A stretch of 64,000 nt of DNA from Hymenobacter busanensis (lineage in GTDB: Bacteria > Bacteroidota > Bacteroidia > Cytophagales > Hymenobacteraceae), in the NCBI RefSeq assembly GCF_008727865.1, contig NZ_VTWU01000011.1:1-64000 (forward strand), in the 5' to 3' direction. The position numbers and the translations under genes are program-made. Shown one piece after another: positions 27,740-36,761 of the stretch; position 1 is the stretch's first letter; the number at the start of each line of letters is the position of its first letter. The notes beneath the pieces are model-generated. The model saw only the letters and a program-made list of their open reading frames with translations. It was not told the origin of the DNA and ran no database searches.

Positions 27740-28872
27740 GTATGCTCGCGATGGTAGCCTACGGCATCGACCCGGGCTTTCTGCGGGCCTGCGACCAGAC
27801 CCTGCAGGTGGTGCTCACCGCCTGCCGCTTCATCACGCCCTCGCTGATGGGCATTGCCCTGCTCTACACCATCGGGCGCGGCTTTATCTCGGGTAGCGGC
27901 CTGGCCATGGACTGGGGGCCCATCATCAAGGCCACTTGGATATTCTTCCTGCTCTTCTTCTACCAGACGCTGGTGGACACGCTTGGCACGGGGCTGGCGG
28001 CGTTTACGGCCCTTTTCTCGACCGACAAGTCCGCGGCCGAAGCCATTCGGGACCTGACCACGCCGGCCTCGGTGGCCGCGGCGGCCCGCAACGACGCCAT
28101 GGGCATTGGCGACATCGTGGCCGGCGCCAGCTCGCTGATGACCAGCATTTCCCAAACGCTGAGCTCGTTCACGCTCTCGGGCATCCTGACCCGGCTATTC
28201 ACGGCCACGGCGGTGCTCATCATCCGCCACATCATGCAATTTATCCAGCAGTTCATCCTGGGCTTCCTGTACGTGTGCGGGCCGATTGCCATGACCCTGT
28301 CGGTGATTCCGGCCTTCGGGCAGCTGGCCCTAAAGTGGCTGCAGAACTTTCTGGCCGTGCAGCTCTGGGGGCTCACGTTCGTGCTGCTCGACACCATCTA
28401 CGGCTTCTACGCCGAGACGGCGCAGGCCCCCAACGGCCTGTTCAGCGGCCTCACGGGCGGCCCGCAGCAGTCGGTCGATGACGAGAAGTTCATGGTCATG
28501 TCGGTGGCCTTCGTGCTACTCTACGTGATGGTGCCCTACCTCACGTCCATGTTCATCGGCTCCTCGGCCGTGCAGGGCTTCGTGGGCTCCATGGTCGGCT
28601 CGGCCGTGGGCGCCGCCACCGCCGTGGCCGGGGTGGCCTCGCCCGGGGGCGGCGGACTGTCGAGTGCCGTGGGCCGCGCCCTGGGCAACGGCGGCAGCCG
28701 CGGCGGGGGAGGAGGCCACAGCGCCGGCGGCGGAGGCAGTAGCAGCGGTGGCGGCAGCGAGGGAAACGAATCGGCTTCGTCCTCGGCTTCCTCCGGCCTG
28801 CCCACCATCACCATGTCGGAGGCCCTGAACCCGTCTTACCGCCAGCGGGCGTCGGGCATCTGGACCAAATAA
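27736..28872 (+). CDS. traJ: TraJ-type inner-membrane channel protein (VirB6-like)
   Basis: This is a polytopic membrane component of the conjugation channel, 378 aa. About six or seven hydrophobic segments are visible, including GIALLYTIGRGFI, ATWIFFLLFFYQTLVDTLG, FIQQFILGFLYVCGPIAM and MSVAFVLLYVMVPYL. The last 90 residues are a Gly/Ser-rich low-complexity tail, longer than in the classic TraJ. The start overlaps the traG stop by four bases, so the two are translationally coupled. Confidence 0.85.
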   Translation: MSMLAMVAYGIDPGFLRACDQTLQVVLTACRFITPSLMGIALLYTIGRGFISGSGLAMDWGPIIKATWIFFLLFFYQTLVDTLGTGLAAFTALFSTDKSAAEAIRDLTTPASVAAAARNDAMGIGDIVAGASSLMTSISQTLSSFTLSGILTRLFTATAVLIIRHIMQFIQQFILGFLYVCGPIAMTLSVIPAFGQLALKWLQNFLAVQLWGLTFVLLDTIYGFYAETAQAPNGLFSGLTGGPQQSVDDEKFMVMSVAFVLLYVMVPYLTSMFIGSSAVQGFVGSMVGSAVGAATAVAGVASPGGGGLSSAVGRALGNGGSRGGGGGHSAGGGGSSSGGGSEGNESASSSASSGLPTITMSEALNPSYRQRASGIWTK

Positions 28873-28895
28873 CCCATCCTCCTGACTTCCACTCC

Positions 28896-29540
28896 ATGAA
28901 GAACCTTCCCCTATTCATCATTGTGGGCATTGCCCTGGGCGTAACGGCCAGCTGCCAATCAAATACTGCCCACGAAGGAGCTGCGGCAGAGGCGCCGGCC
29001 TCAACCCCGCCAGCAGCTGCCCCTCCGGCCCCGCTGTCCATCTCGGCCGTCGACCTCAAACCTGGCGTAGCCGAGCAAACTCCCCGCGAGGGCTATCTGC
29101 AGGTCGTTTCCGCCAAAGTCCTGAAAGCCGAACCGCTGCAGCTGCGGCTGCCAGCCATGTGGCAATCGGACCCGGACCGTGCCGATGGCGTGAAAGCGGC
29201 GCCGGGCTACCGCATTTCCTACGAAGCCGTGCTGCAGTGGATACCCCAGGGCTTCGGCCACCAAAAGGTGCCTGCCTCGCTGCCGCTGTACGCCCCCAAC
29301 GGCCGGGATACCCTGGCGTCGTTCCGCGTGGGCGGCCTCAACCTGAACGTGCCCGGCCGCGAGCGGTACACCGTCACACCCATCGAGCCCCGCAAGCCGC
29401 TGACCGTGCACGGCACGCTCTACGCCTTCCTGGGCCAGAACGAACAGCAGCAGCCCGCTTTAGTGGTCTATCCGTACCGCGGCCGCGCCGGCGGCTTCGA
29501 TGACTCCTTCAAAAAGGTGCTGCTGCCCATCCCCCGGTAA
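28896..29540 (+). CDS. lipoprotein of the transfer operon
   Basis: The 214 aa product has a lipoprotein signal peptide ending in VTASC (Cys at 20), an Ala/Pro-rich linker to about residue 55, and a mostly beta domain (GYLQVVSAKVLKAEPLQLRL, GLNLNVPGRERYTVTPIEP). No family was recognised. Its place between traJ and traK suggests an outer-membrane-anchored channel component, as the small lipoprotein VirB7 is in other systems; homology to VirB7 is not claimed. Confidence 0.55.
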   Translation: MKNLPLFIIVGIALGVTASCQSNTAHEGAAAEAPASTPPAAAPPAPLSISAVDLKPGVAEQTPREGYLQVVSAKVLKAEPLQLRLPAMWQSDPDRADGVKAAPGYRISYEAVLQWIPQGFGHQKVPASLPLYAPNGRDTLASFRVGGLNLNVPGRERYTVTPIEPRKPLTVHGTLYAFLGQNEQQQPALVVYPYRGRAGGFDDSFKKVLLPIPR

Positions 29541-29593
29541 GGGCCACGGGGAAGCAATGCACCATTCACCTCAACCAGACTCTCAACCCCTCA

Positions 29594-30349
29594 ATGGATT
29601 CCGCCAAAGACTTAAGTACCTCTTTCTCCACCATGCGCAACCTGGCGCTGGGCAGCGTGCTGGCCCTGCTGCTGGTGGCCCTGGCTTCGGGCTTTCTCGT
29701 GTACCGGGCCTACGAAAACAGCGGACGGCGCGTGTACGTCGTCTCGCAAACCGGCTCGGTTGCCGCCCTCTCGGCCGGCAATGACACGCACACGTCCTAC
29801 GAGGCCCGCAACCTGGTGCGCCAGTTCATGCAAACCATGTTCGGCCACGACCAATACACCTACAAAACCAACCTGGACGCGGCCTTGCCCCTGATTGAGG
29901 GCCGGGGCGGCCGGCGCATCTACGAGGGCTTTACCCGCGGGCAGGTGCTTCAGAACTACGAGCGCTACGCCGCCCGCAACGTGGTGACCGTGGACAGCGT
30001 GCTGGTGGACATGAGCAAGCGCCCCTGGTCGGGCTCGGTCTACATCAAGCAGCGCATTTTCATCGGGGGCCAGCAGAAGGAGCCCCTGCCGCTGGCCGCC
30101 AAGTTCAACCTGGTGGAAACCAACCGCTCGGATGCCAACCCCTACGGGCTGCTCATCACCAACTTCGACTACATCCCCTACAACCCGCAGCTGACGCGGG
30201 AAGAGCAGGAGCTGCTGCAGGCCCAGGAAGCCGACCGCCAGCGCCGCCTGCAGGAAGCCGAGCGGGGCCTGGCCCCGGCCGGTGAACCGGCAGCGCCCGC
30301 TGCTCCTTCCCCCGCTACAACCCCAGGGCCCGCGGCCCCGGCTAACTAA
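29594..30349 (+). CDS. traK: TraK-type protein (VirB8-like)
   Basis: This is a bitopic inner-membrane channel protein of 251 aa. It has a short cytoplasmic N-terminus, one membrane helix (LALGSVLALLLVALASGFLVY) and a periplasmic NTF2-like domain with YEARNLVRQFMQTMFGHD and NLVETNRSDANPYGLLITNF, the last being characteristic of Bacteroidetes TraK. The C-terminus is a Gln/Glu-rich helix followed by an Ala/Pro tail absent from short TraK proteins. Order traJ-lipoprotein-traK fits a secretion operon. Confidence 0.85.
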   Translation: MDSAKDLSTSFSTMRNLALGSVLALLLVALASGFLVYRAYENSGRRVYVVSQTGSVAALSAGNDTHTSYEARNLVRQFMQTMFGHDQYTYKTNLDAALPLIEGRGGRRIYEGFTRGQVLQNYERYAARNVVTVDSVLVDMSKRPWSGSVYIKQRIFIGGQQKEPLPLAAKFNLVETNRSDANPYGLLITNFDYIPYNPQLTREEQELLQAQEADRQRRLQEAERGLAPAGEPAAPAAPSPATTPGPAAPAN

Positions 30350-30368
30350 TCACCCATCCTTGTCTCCG

Positions 30369-31268
30369 ATGCGACTCTACACCCTTCCGGCCCTACTGGG
30401 GCTGCTTTCCCTGCTCTTCGCCACGGCGCCCGCGGCCGCGCAAACCACTGCCGCCACCCCGGTTCCCGCCCTGGCCACCTCCGATAATTTGCTGGACGTG
30501 GCCGTGTCCGATTCCTCCACCACCTACCTGGTCTTTGGCGGGCCTGTGTCGCTGGTCGACGTGGGCATGGCCGGCAACTACCTGGTGAAGATTGAGGCCA
30601 ACGCCGTGTTTGTGCGGGCCAAGCGCAAGCACGTGCCGCCCACGCCCATGCTCATTCGCTACGGCTCCAAGTACTGGATGGGCCGGCTCGTGTACACGGG
30701 CCGCCCGGTGCTGCAGCTCTACGACTTCCAGAAAGACGGCGCGCTGCGCATCAACGGCAAAAGTGTGTCGTCCACGGGGGCCGCGCCGGAAAACGAGCTG
30801 GCCCTGGACAAAGAGCGGGAAAAGAAAGCCGTCGTCGAGGGCAAGCTCAGCCAGCTGCGCAAAGCCCGGGAGGAGCACCAGGCCGTGGCCGTGGTCGATA
30901 ATGATTTGGTGCTGTCGCTGGCTAACGTGCGCAACGACAAGGACTTTACCTACCTGCGCTTCAAGGTCATCAACAAGACCAACATCGACTACAACGTGGA
31001 TTTCACCGACTTCCAGCTGGTGGAAAATGCCCAGAAGAAGTTTCTGGCCCGCAAAAAGAACGAAGCCCGGCGCCCGCTGGCGCCTTCGGGCGGCCGCCCG
31101 AACCAGGTCATCACCGGCCGCACCACGGGCTACCTGACCTACGCCATTCCCCTGTACGCGGCCACCGAGCGCGGCTATCTGGAAGTAACGCTGCGCGAGC
31201 TCAACGGCGCCCGGGTGCTGGTGCTGCCCGTTCCCTCCCGCGTGATTAACCGCGCCGCCACCATCTAA
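30369..31268 (+). CDS. traN: TraN-type protein (DUF4138, VirB9-like)
   Basis: This is a periplasmic/outer-membrane component of the conjugation core complex, 299 aa. A signal peptide ends in APAAAQT. The mature protein starts with the beta domain TTYLVFGGPVSLVDVG and VKIEANAVFVRAKRK. A charged helix follows (LDKEREKKAVVEGKLSQLRKA), then FTYLRFKVINKTNIDYNVDF and a C-terminal beta region. The ATG at 30369 begins the signal peptide; the frame extends upstream into traK without one. In CTnDOT-type operons this gene follows traM, whereas here it precedes it. Confidence 0.85.
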   Translation: MRLYTLPALLGLLSLLFATAPAAAQTTAATPVPALATSDNLLDVAVSDSSTTYLVFGGPVSLVDVGMAGNYLVKIEANAVFVRAKRKHVPPTPMLIRYGSKYWMGRLVYTGRPVLQLYDFQKDGALRINGKSVSSTGAAPENELALDKEREKKAVVEGKLSQLRKAREEHQAVAVVDNDLVLSLANVRNDKDFTYLRFKVINKTNIDYNVDFTDFQLVENAQKKFLARKKNEARRPLAPSGGRPNQVITGRTTGYLTYAIPLYAATERGYLEVTLRELNGARVLVLPVPSRVINRAATI

Positions 31269-31285
31269 CGCCGCCTGTACCTGCT

Positions 31286-32680
31286 ATGGAACCCCTCACT
31301 CCCCCAACCGATAGCCGTTCTGCGGCTCAGCCAGCAACGGAACAGCCCGTACCGGCTGCTGCCCCTGCCAAGCGCACGCCCGCTGAAGTGCTGCGCGCCA
31401 ACTGGATGGCCCTAGCCGGCCTGCTGCTCGTGCTCATCATCGGTGGCCTGCTGCTGTGGCTAAAGGCCGCGCAGCGGGCGGCCCAGCAGGAGCGCGAGCC
31501 GGTCGCGGCCGCCTCGGCCAACATCGAGCCCGAAATTCCTTCGGTGGAAGCGGCGCCCCCGGCTCCGGTCGCCTCGCCCTCAGCCCAAATCGAAGCCCAG
31601 CGCCGCGCCGAGCAGGATGCCCAAAGTGCCCCCGCCCGGGCTTCCGACCAAGACGTCGTGGACGTGTTTGCCGTCGATACCACCGGGCTGGCCCTGCGCA
31701 AGCGGCGCCGGGCGCAGGCCGCCCAAGCCGCGGCCCGTCGCGCGGAAGCCGCCCGGCTCGCCGCGGCCGATGTGGACACCATCGAAACCACCATTCAGGA
31801 CCCGGCCACGGGCTCCTACCGCGCCCAAACCCTGGTGGTACCCCGCCGGCGCCTGACGGCCACCGGTAGCGCGGGCCGCCGCGCGGGCACCGGTTCCGGC
31901 CGGGCGGGCCGTGGCTTGGTACCGGCCCGCGACGTGGACGGCACCCCGTTTGAAACCGACCCGGACGTGCTGGCTATGCTGGGCTCCTCGCCGCCGGAAA
32001 CCCGCGCGGCCTACGAGCGCATGACCGGCAAACGCTACCGCGACCCCAACCAGACCGCGCAGCTGCTGGCCACCCGCGGGAGCGCCCCCGGCCTGGATGG
32101 CTTCAACACCGTGAAAGTGGGCAATGCCAGCCGGGTGATGGCCCAGGGCGGCCAGCGCGAGCAGCAGCTGGTCCCGGACGTGTTTTTCAAGTGCGTCATC
32201 AACGGCGAGCAGAAGGTACGCACCGGCTCGGTGGTTATGCTGCGCCTGCTGGAGGACGCCGTGGTGTCCGGGGTGACCTTTCCCAAAAACATGGTCTTTG
32301 CCGGCGTGGCCACCGTGGGCACCAACAACGTGACGCTGGAAGTCAACCGCCTCGGCCCCACGCGGGTGCAGGCCGACATCTACGACTTCAACTACATGCC
32401 GGGCATCATGATTGACCCGGTGAAGCGCGTGGCCCGCGAAGCCGGCATGGCTGGCAACGAGCTGCAGCAGCAAACCACCCAGGAAATCAGCACGGCCATC
32501 GACCGCTCGGCCTCGGCCGCCAACTCCGTGGTGGGTGTGGGCGGCCGCGTGGCCGCCTCGGTGCTGTCGCGGCCCAAGACCCGCACCAAGCTGCGCGACG
32601 TGCTGCTGCCCGATGGCTACCCCATCCTGATTACCACCGCGGCGGCCGGCCAGCTCGGCCCGGAAGCGGCCGCGCGCTAA
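31286..32680 (+). CDS. traM: TraM-type protein (VirB10-like)
   Basis: This is the core-complex protein spanning the envelope, 464 aa. After a 35-residue Pro/Ala-rich cytoplasmic segment comes one membrane helix (about 40-59, MALAGLLLVLIIGGLLLWLK). A long Ala/Arg/Glu-rich linker follows. The conserved C-terminal domain contains FFKCVINGEQKVRTGSVVML, FPKNMVFAGVATVGTNNVTL and YDFNYMPGIMIDPVKR. These are TraM signature segments. The linker is unusually Arg/Gly-rich around residues 185-210. Confidence 0.88.
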   Translation: MEPLTPPTDSRSAAQPATEQPVPAAAPAKRTPAEVLRANWMALAGLLLVLIIGGLLLWLKAAQRAAQQEREPVAAASANIEPEIPSVEAAPPAPVASPSAQIEAQRRAEQDAQSAPARASDQDVVDVFAVDTTGLALRKRRRAQAAQAAARRAEAARLAAADVDTIETTIQDPATGSYRAQTLVVPRRRLTATGSAGRRAGTGSGRAGRGLVPARDVDGTPFETDPDVLAMLGSSPPETRAAYERMTGKRYRDPNQTAQLLATRGSAPGLDGFNTVKVGNASRVMAQGGQREQQLVPDVFFKCVINGEQKVRTGSVVMLRLLEDAVVSGVTFPKNMVFAGVATVGTNNVTLEVNRLGPTRVQADIYDFNYMPGIMIDPVKRVAREAGMAGNELQQQTTQEISTAIDRSASAANSVVGVGGRVAASVLSRPKTRTKLRDVLLPDGYPILITTAAAGQLGPEAAAR

Positions 32681-32704
32681 TTCTTCCACCTAACCGATAC
32701 GACG

Positions 32705-33595
32705 ATGAAAAAGACGCTTTTGCCGGCCCTCGTTGCCCTGGCCCTGATTCTGGTTCCGAGCGCGGACGCCGCGGCGCAGGCCGTCGTGAACGACCCGCTG
32801 CACATGGGCGTGCACATCGGTGAGTTTGCCAAGCACCTGAAACAGTGGACCGAAACGGTCAAAAACTACCAGGTTATCAAGGACGCCAAGCAGATTGCCG
32901 GCGTCACTAAGGACATCACCGGGCAGGTGAAGGACATCACCGACCAGACCCTGCAGCTGCAGCGCCAGGTGCAGGCCGACCTGCGCAAGGTGCAGAGCAT
33001 TCAGGATTTGCGCCTCTCCAACCCCCAGGAGCTGTTTGCCCGCGCCCTGGCCATGTCGGGCCGGGGGCAGAGCAACCAGTACATGCCCGTGTTTCAGAAG
33101 GCCGAGCGCCTGCGCCAGGCCCTGCAGCTCAACAACCCCCAGCAGGATTTGAACACGGTGTACGACGTGTTTTCGCGCTTCGGCTCCGGCGCCACGGCCG
33201 GCAACAACCGCATGAGCTCCCGCGAGTATCAGCTCAAGCGCGAGGAAGCCGCTGTCTCCACGTTTGCCTACGAGGAGATGATGCAGAAAAAGAAGATTGC
33301 CACCGCCTTCGGCTACTACAAGATTGCCGACGAGATGACCCAGCAGAGCATCGAGATGAACGCCACGCTGAAGAATCCCGGCCGCTACGCCATGACCGAG
33401 GGCGAGCGGATGGTGGCCCTGAACACCTCGAACGACAACATGATTAAGGCCATGCAGCTGCGCCAGGAAGCTGACCGGTTGCTGGCCGAAGCCGCCCAGC
33501 CCGGCCCTTCGCGGCAGGCCGCCGAAATGGTCTACTCCGACATTCTGGTGCAAAACGCCCTTATCAAAGCGGACCGGGCCCGCCCCCGCCACTAA
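32705..33595 (+). CDS. traI: TraI-like (DUF4141, VirB5/TrbJ-type) protein
   Basis: The 296 aa product has a signal peptide ending DAAAQA and a long helical body: HIGEFAKHLKQWTETVKNYQ, then QLQRQVQADLRKVQSIQDL, and a late helix ending IKADRARPRH. The start DPLHMGVHIGEFAKHLKQW is typical of DUF4141/TrbJ-like proteins, minor pilus or channel components. It sits after traM, whereas in CTnDOT the DUF4141 gene precedes traJ. Confidence 0.7.
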   Translation: MKKTLLPALVALALILVPSADAAAQAVVNDPLHMGVHIGEFAKHLKQWTETVKNYQVIKDAKQIAGVTKDITGQVKDITDQTLQLQRQVQADLRKVQSIQDLRLSNPQELFARALAMSGRGQSNQYMPVFQKAERLRQALQLNNPQQDLNTVYDVFSRFGSGATAGNNRMSSREYQLKREEAAVSTFAYEEMMQKKKIATAFGYYKIADEMTQQSIEMNATLKNPGRYAMTEGERMVALNTSNDNMIKAMQLRQEADRLLAEAAQPGPSRQAAEMVYSDILVQNALIKADRARPRH

Positions 33596-33601
33596 CCCCT
33601 T

Positions 33602-34141
33602 ATGAAGAACTTCTTGCTAGTGGCCCTGCTGATGGCGGGGGCCGGCGCCGTGCCGGCCTCCGCTCAGCGCCACGTCCAACACATGGCCAGCTGGGGCGCC
33701 CACCGGGGCCGCTCCGAACAAGGCACCTACTACGAGCTGAGCTACACCAGCATGCTGACCAACCGCCTGGCCCTGCGCGCCAGCGGCCTGCGCGAGACGG
33801 GCTCCCTCAGCGGCCGCGGCGACTACGCCAGCTACGCGGGGCGGGTGCTGCTCGCCCCGCAACTGGTTCGCCTGGGCGAAGTCGTCTACGTGCACCTGCT
33901 GCTCGGGGCCGGGGCCGGCTACGAGCGCACGGGCGAGCACAGCACCGGCGAGACCGCGGCCGACGCGCCGCAACCCCAGCGCTTCACCTACGGCCCGCAG
34001 GCCGGGGCCGAGGCGGACGTGTTCCTGGGCAACCGCTTCTCGCTGGTGGCCACCGCCACCAAGGGCTACCTCTTCAACAACTCCCTCATAGACCAATGGC
34101 CCGGCTACGCCAGCGCCGGCCTGCGGTATCATTTCCGCTAA
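33602..34141 (+). CDS. traO: TraO-like outer-membrane beta-barrel protein
   Basis: The 179 aa product has a signal peptide (MKNFLLVALLMAGAGAVPASAQ) followed by alternating amphipathic strands (YELSYTSMLTNRLALRASGL, LVRLGEVVYVHLLLGAGAGY) and a final strand ending GLRYHFR with a C-terminal aromatic-Arg. Size, position at the end of the operon and barrel pattern fit TraO proteins of Bacteroidetes transfer operons. It starts seven bases after the traI-like gene. Confidence 0.72.
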   Translation: MKNFLLVALLMAGAGAVPASAQRHVQHMASWGAHRGRSEQGTYYELSYTSMLTNRLALRASGLRETGSLSGRGDYASYAGRVLLAPQLVRLGEVVYVHLLLGAGAGYERTGEHSTGETAADAPQPQRFTYGPQAGAEADVFLGNRFSLVATATKGYLFNNSLIDQWPGYASAGLRYHFR

Positions 34142-34156
34142 CTCCCTTTCTGCGCT

Positions 34157-34546
34157 ATGAAACGACTTGCCACCCTACTCCTTAGCTGCACCGCCCTGGC
34201 CACTGCCAGCAGCTGCGCCAAGGACGACGCGATGCCCACCGGGCCCAAAGAATACCAAGTAGAGTACCGCATTTCCTCCACCACGGCCCCGCAATCGGAC
34301 TACATCAGCTACGACAACGAAAGCGGCGGCACCACCACGGTCAACAACGTGCCGCTGCCGGCGACCTACCGCTTCAAGCGCACCCTGAAGCAAGGCGACC
34401 ATGTTGGCTTGCTGGCTAGCCTCGACGGCGGCACGGCCGCTTCGGAAATCACCGCCGCCATCCTGCTCGACGGGCGTGAAGTAAAAAAGGAGACCGGCCG
34501 CGGCGCCAATGCGCAGGCCGTACCGGTGTATGTGCTGGGGCAGTAG
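34157..34546 (+). CDS. small lipoprotein at the end of the transfer operon
   Basis: The 129 aa product has a lipoprotein signal with ASSC at the lipobox (Cys at 20) and a single beta-rich domain: YQVEYRISSTTAPQSDYISY, LPATYRFKRTLKQGDHVGL and ITAAILLDGREVKKE. The fold pattern resembles small beta-sandwich, MmpS-like accessory lipoproteins and may correspond to TraQ by position; this is not certain. It is the last gene of the operon and ends 56 bases from the convergent qatD. Confidence 0.55.
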   Translation: MKRLATLLLSCTALATASSCAKDDAMPTGPKEYQVEYRISSTTAPQSDYISYDNESGGTTTVNNVPLPATYRFKRTLKQGDHVGLLASLDGGTAASEITAAILLDGREVKKETGRGANAQAVPVYVLGQ

Positions 34547-34602
34547 GAAATAGGGATAAGCACACCGATTTAGAATGGACCTCTGTCTTGGAGCATGGAA
34601 AA

Positions 34603-35352
34603 CTACTGTGTTGCCCTCAGCAAGCCAGAAAAGTTTTCCCAGACCAAGCGTAAGCATTCCTGCTCTTCCATTGCCCACTGATTGCTCAACATCTTTATTG
34701 TCGTTCGCAACGAAGTAAGTCGGTCCGGTACACCAATTGAAAAAGTAAACGGCGCATCCGTTTCCGTCAGCAATTGGCTGCGCGGAATAGCTTTTAGCAG
34801 CGCAGTAGCCGACTTGCTGGTGAGCATAGCGTGATTCACTGAGAAGTAGAAGCCCAATTCTACGGCCCGCCGTAATTCCGTTAAGTTACCAGAGTACCAG
34901 TGTAGAATGACCTGATGCGGCGTGTCGGCCAGCCCGGTGGCCAGTTCCTGAATAGTCTCGACGGCAGCCCGGCGGGTATGCACCGTTAGAATTTTAGGTG
35001 AGCTGGTGCGTAGCACAGCCATCACACCGCGCAGCACGAGCAGTTGAGCATCCCGTTCCTGTTGGTTGGTGGTCATACCATCGAGCCCAATCTCACCAAT
35101 GTACTTCGTCTCGGTGCAGAGTGCTTCAAACAACGGCATTTCGTGTACCCGCTGGCCGGCTAGCTCCGGGTGCAGACCCAATGCTAACCGGATGTTGCGA
35201 CACGAGCGAAACAACTGCTGGTTAGGTCGCCACAGGAATGGCGCATTCGTGACCGAAATTGTCTTTATTGGAACCGCATCCTGCTCGGCTACCATCTGCT
35301 GAATGCCTGGGAATAAGTCCAGGTGACAGTGGGTGTCAACATACCAAGCCAT
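34603..35352 (-). CDS. qatD: QatD, TatD-family metal-dependent nuclease
   Basis: This is the nuclease component of the Qat anti-phage system. The 249 aa product has a full TatD active site: DTHCHLD (residues 6-12), GEIGLDG (metal-ligand Glu), VHTRRA, ILHWYSG and TETDAPF (late Asp). Overall length is normal for TatD-like enzymes, which cleave DNA with two metal ions. It is the last gene of the four-gene minus-strand operon, starting three bases after the qatC stop. The defence role comes from known Qat systems; the fourfold gene context here makes the assignment strong. Confidence 0.9.
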   Translation of the reverse strand: MAWYVDTHCHLDLFPGIQQMVAEQDAVPIKTISVTNAPFLWRPNQQLFRSCRNIRLALGLHPELAGQRVHEMPLFEALCTETKYIGEIGLDGMTTNQQERDAQLLVLRGVMAVLRTSSPKILTVHTRRAAVETIQELATGLADTPHQVILHWYSGNLTELRRAVELGFYFSVNHAMLTSKSATALLKAIPRSQLLTETDAPFTFSIGVPDRLTSLRTTIKMLSNQWAMEEQECLRLVWENFSGLLRATQ

Positions 35353-35355
35353 GCA

Positions 35356-36753
35356 TCAAGGGACTACGGTTACTCGTCGCAGAATGGCTGCTACCTCTGT
35401 CAGGCCACGCTGGTACACGTCGAGTGACTTCTGCGGGTCCGTGAGGGGCCCCGTCAGCTGGATGGCCGCTGCCAAGTACTGAGGGTCGGTCTGCGTCCGG
35501 GTTAGCATATAGCGGAGCGCCAAGACGTTCTCGCCCTTTGCCCCTTTATTGGTAGCATTGGATGTGGATGCATGCAGTACGTCGCGGTAAATATCAGTGC
35601 GGTACTGCCTGTCCGCTGGCAGCAGGGCGTTGTCGTCACGGATGCCCGCTTTATGCAGGGCCGCTCGCCGGATGATGCAGGGCACACAGCGGCCACAGTG
35701 CCGGGTACCCGCACCCTCTAAGCGGGCATTGCGCGTTGCAGGCCGACTGCACGACATCGTATTGACACTTGCGGCGAAAGCTGGGTCCGAGCAGGTAGCC
35801 AGCATCTCACCTTTCGTCAAGAATTCAAAGGGGTTGTGCACCGTCGTGTTGAGCCCCAGGTTATCCATTAGCGACTGCACCAATTGCAAATAGTAGGGAT
35901 GGGTAGTACGGGTGCTGTAGGCTCCCATCCGCAGGGGCGAAAGGGGCAGGTTTAAAGTGATAAAGCCGTTTTCTGGAATCCACAGATTTTTTCGGTTCGC
36001 GCCCGGCAGGGCGGAGGCACAGGCCGCTCCTAGGGCCAGAAAGAGGAACGAGCGGCCGCGCTCGGTGCTCTCACCAATTACGGTTTCGTGAGTGCGCCGG
36101 GGCTTGTTTACGCGCACGAAAGCCTTTATCAATTCCGGGTTTAGCAACGGATAATGTGCACGAAGAGCTTCAGCAGCCTGGTTCCGAAAATCCGAAACAT
36201 CACTGCTTTTCGCGTGTCCGACCAACAGGGGCTTTACTCCAGCATCCAGCAGCTTCATAGCCCCCAAAAAGCTATCCATGCCCCCTGAAAACAAGCATAC
36301 GGTATCCGTTAGATACCTAACCGGTTTCATGCTGCGCCGTGCTACTACGATGGCGGCCGTACTCGGCCGAAAGGTCAACTTCCACAGGTCGCCGGTCAGA
36401 AAATTAAGTATGGTAGCCAGCAACTCAGCCTGCGCGTCCCAGACGGCTACGTCGCTTACGGGCACGAACAACTCAAACCGGCGCGTCCACCCGTCATCGG
36501 AGTTTGTGTAGCGGTCGACGGTTGTGTCTGCGGCGTAGGCCGCGCAGGCCACGGCTAACCAGTCCAGACTCAGAGGCGAGGGCTGGAGCCTTACCCGTCG
36601 CAACGCCACCAACAATTCGCTCAGGCTGATAGCTGGCTGACCGGAATCCGGACGCTGCACGTCGAAGGTATAGAAGTTGGCAAACCGGGTGGGGTCTGCG
36701 CCAGCTCCTTGGTCGGTTTCCCCAATGCGTAGTTCAATTCCACTGGTCGGCAT
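35356..36753 (-). CDS. qatC: QatC, QueC-like PP-loop protein
   Basis: The 465 aa product carries the PP-loop ATP-pyrophosphatase motif SGGMDS at 156-161 and a C-terminal zinc cluster CGRCVPC. This is the arrangement of QueC, which makes the 7-cyano-7-deazaguanine precursor of queuosine. It is far longer than QueC because of about 150 extra N-terminal residues, as in QatC defence proteins. Its position between qatB and qatD, eight and three bases apart, confirms the assignment. Its actual reaction in defence is not known. Confidence 0.9.
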   Translation of the reverse strand: MPTSGIELRIGETDQGAGADPTRFANFYTFDVQRPDSGQPAISLSELLVALRRVRLQPSPLSLDWLAVACAAYAADTTVDRYTNSDDGWTRRFELFVPVSDVAVWDAQAELLATILNFLTGDLWKLTFRPSTAAIVVARRSMKPVRYLTDTVCLFSGGMDSFLGAMKLLDAGVKPLLVGHAKSSDVSDFRNQAAEALRAHYPLLNPELIKAFVRVNKPRRTHETVIGESTERGRSFLFLALGAACASALPGANRKNLWIPENGFITLNLPLSPLRMGAYSTRTTHPYYLQLVQSLMDNLGLNTTVHNPFEFLTKGEMLATCSDPAFAASVNTMSCSRPATRNARLEGAGTRHCGRCVPCIIRRAALHKAGIRDDNALLPADRQYRTDIYRDVLHASTSNATNKGAKGENVLALRYMLTRTQTDPQYLAAAIQLTGPLTDPQKSLDVYQRGLTEVAAILRRVTVVP

Positions 36754-36761
36754 AGGACAAG

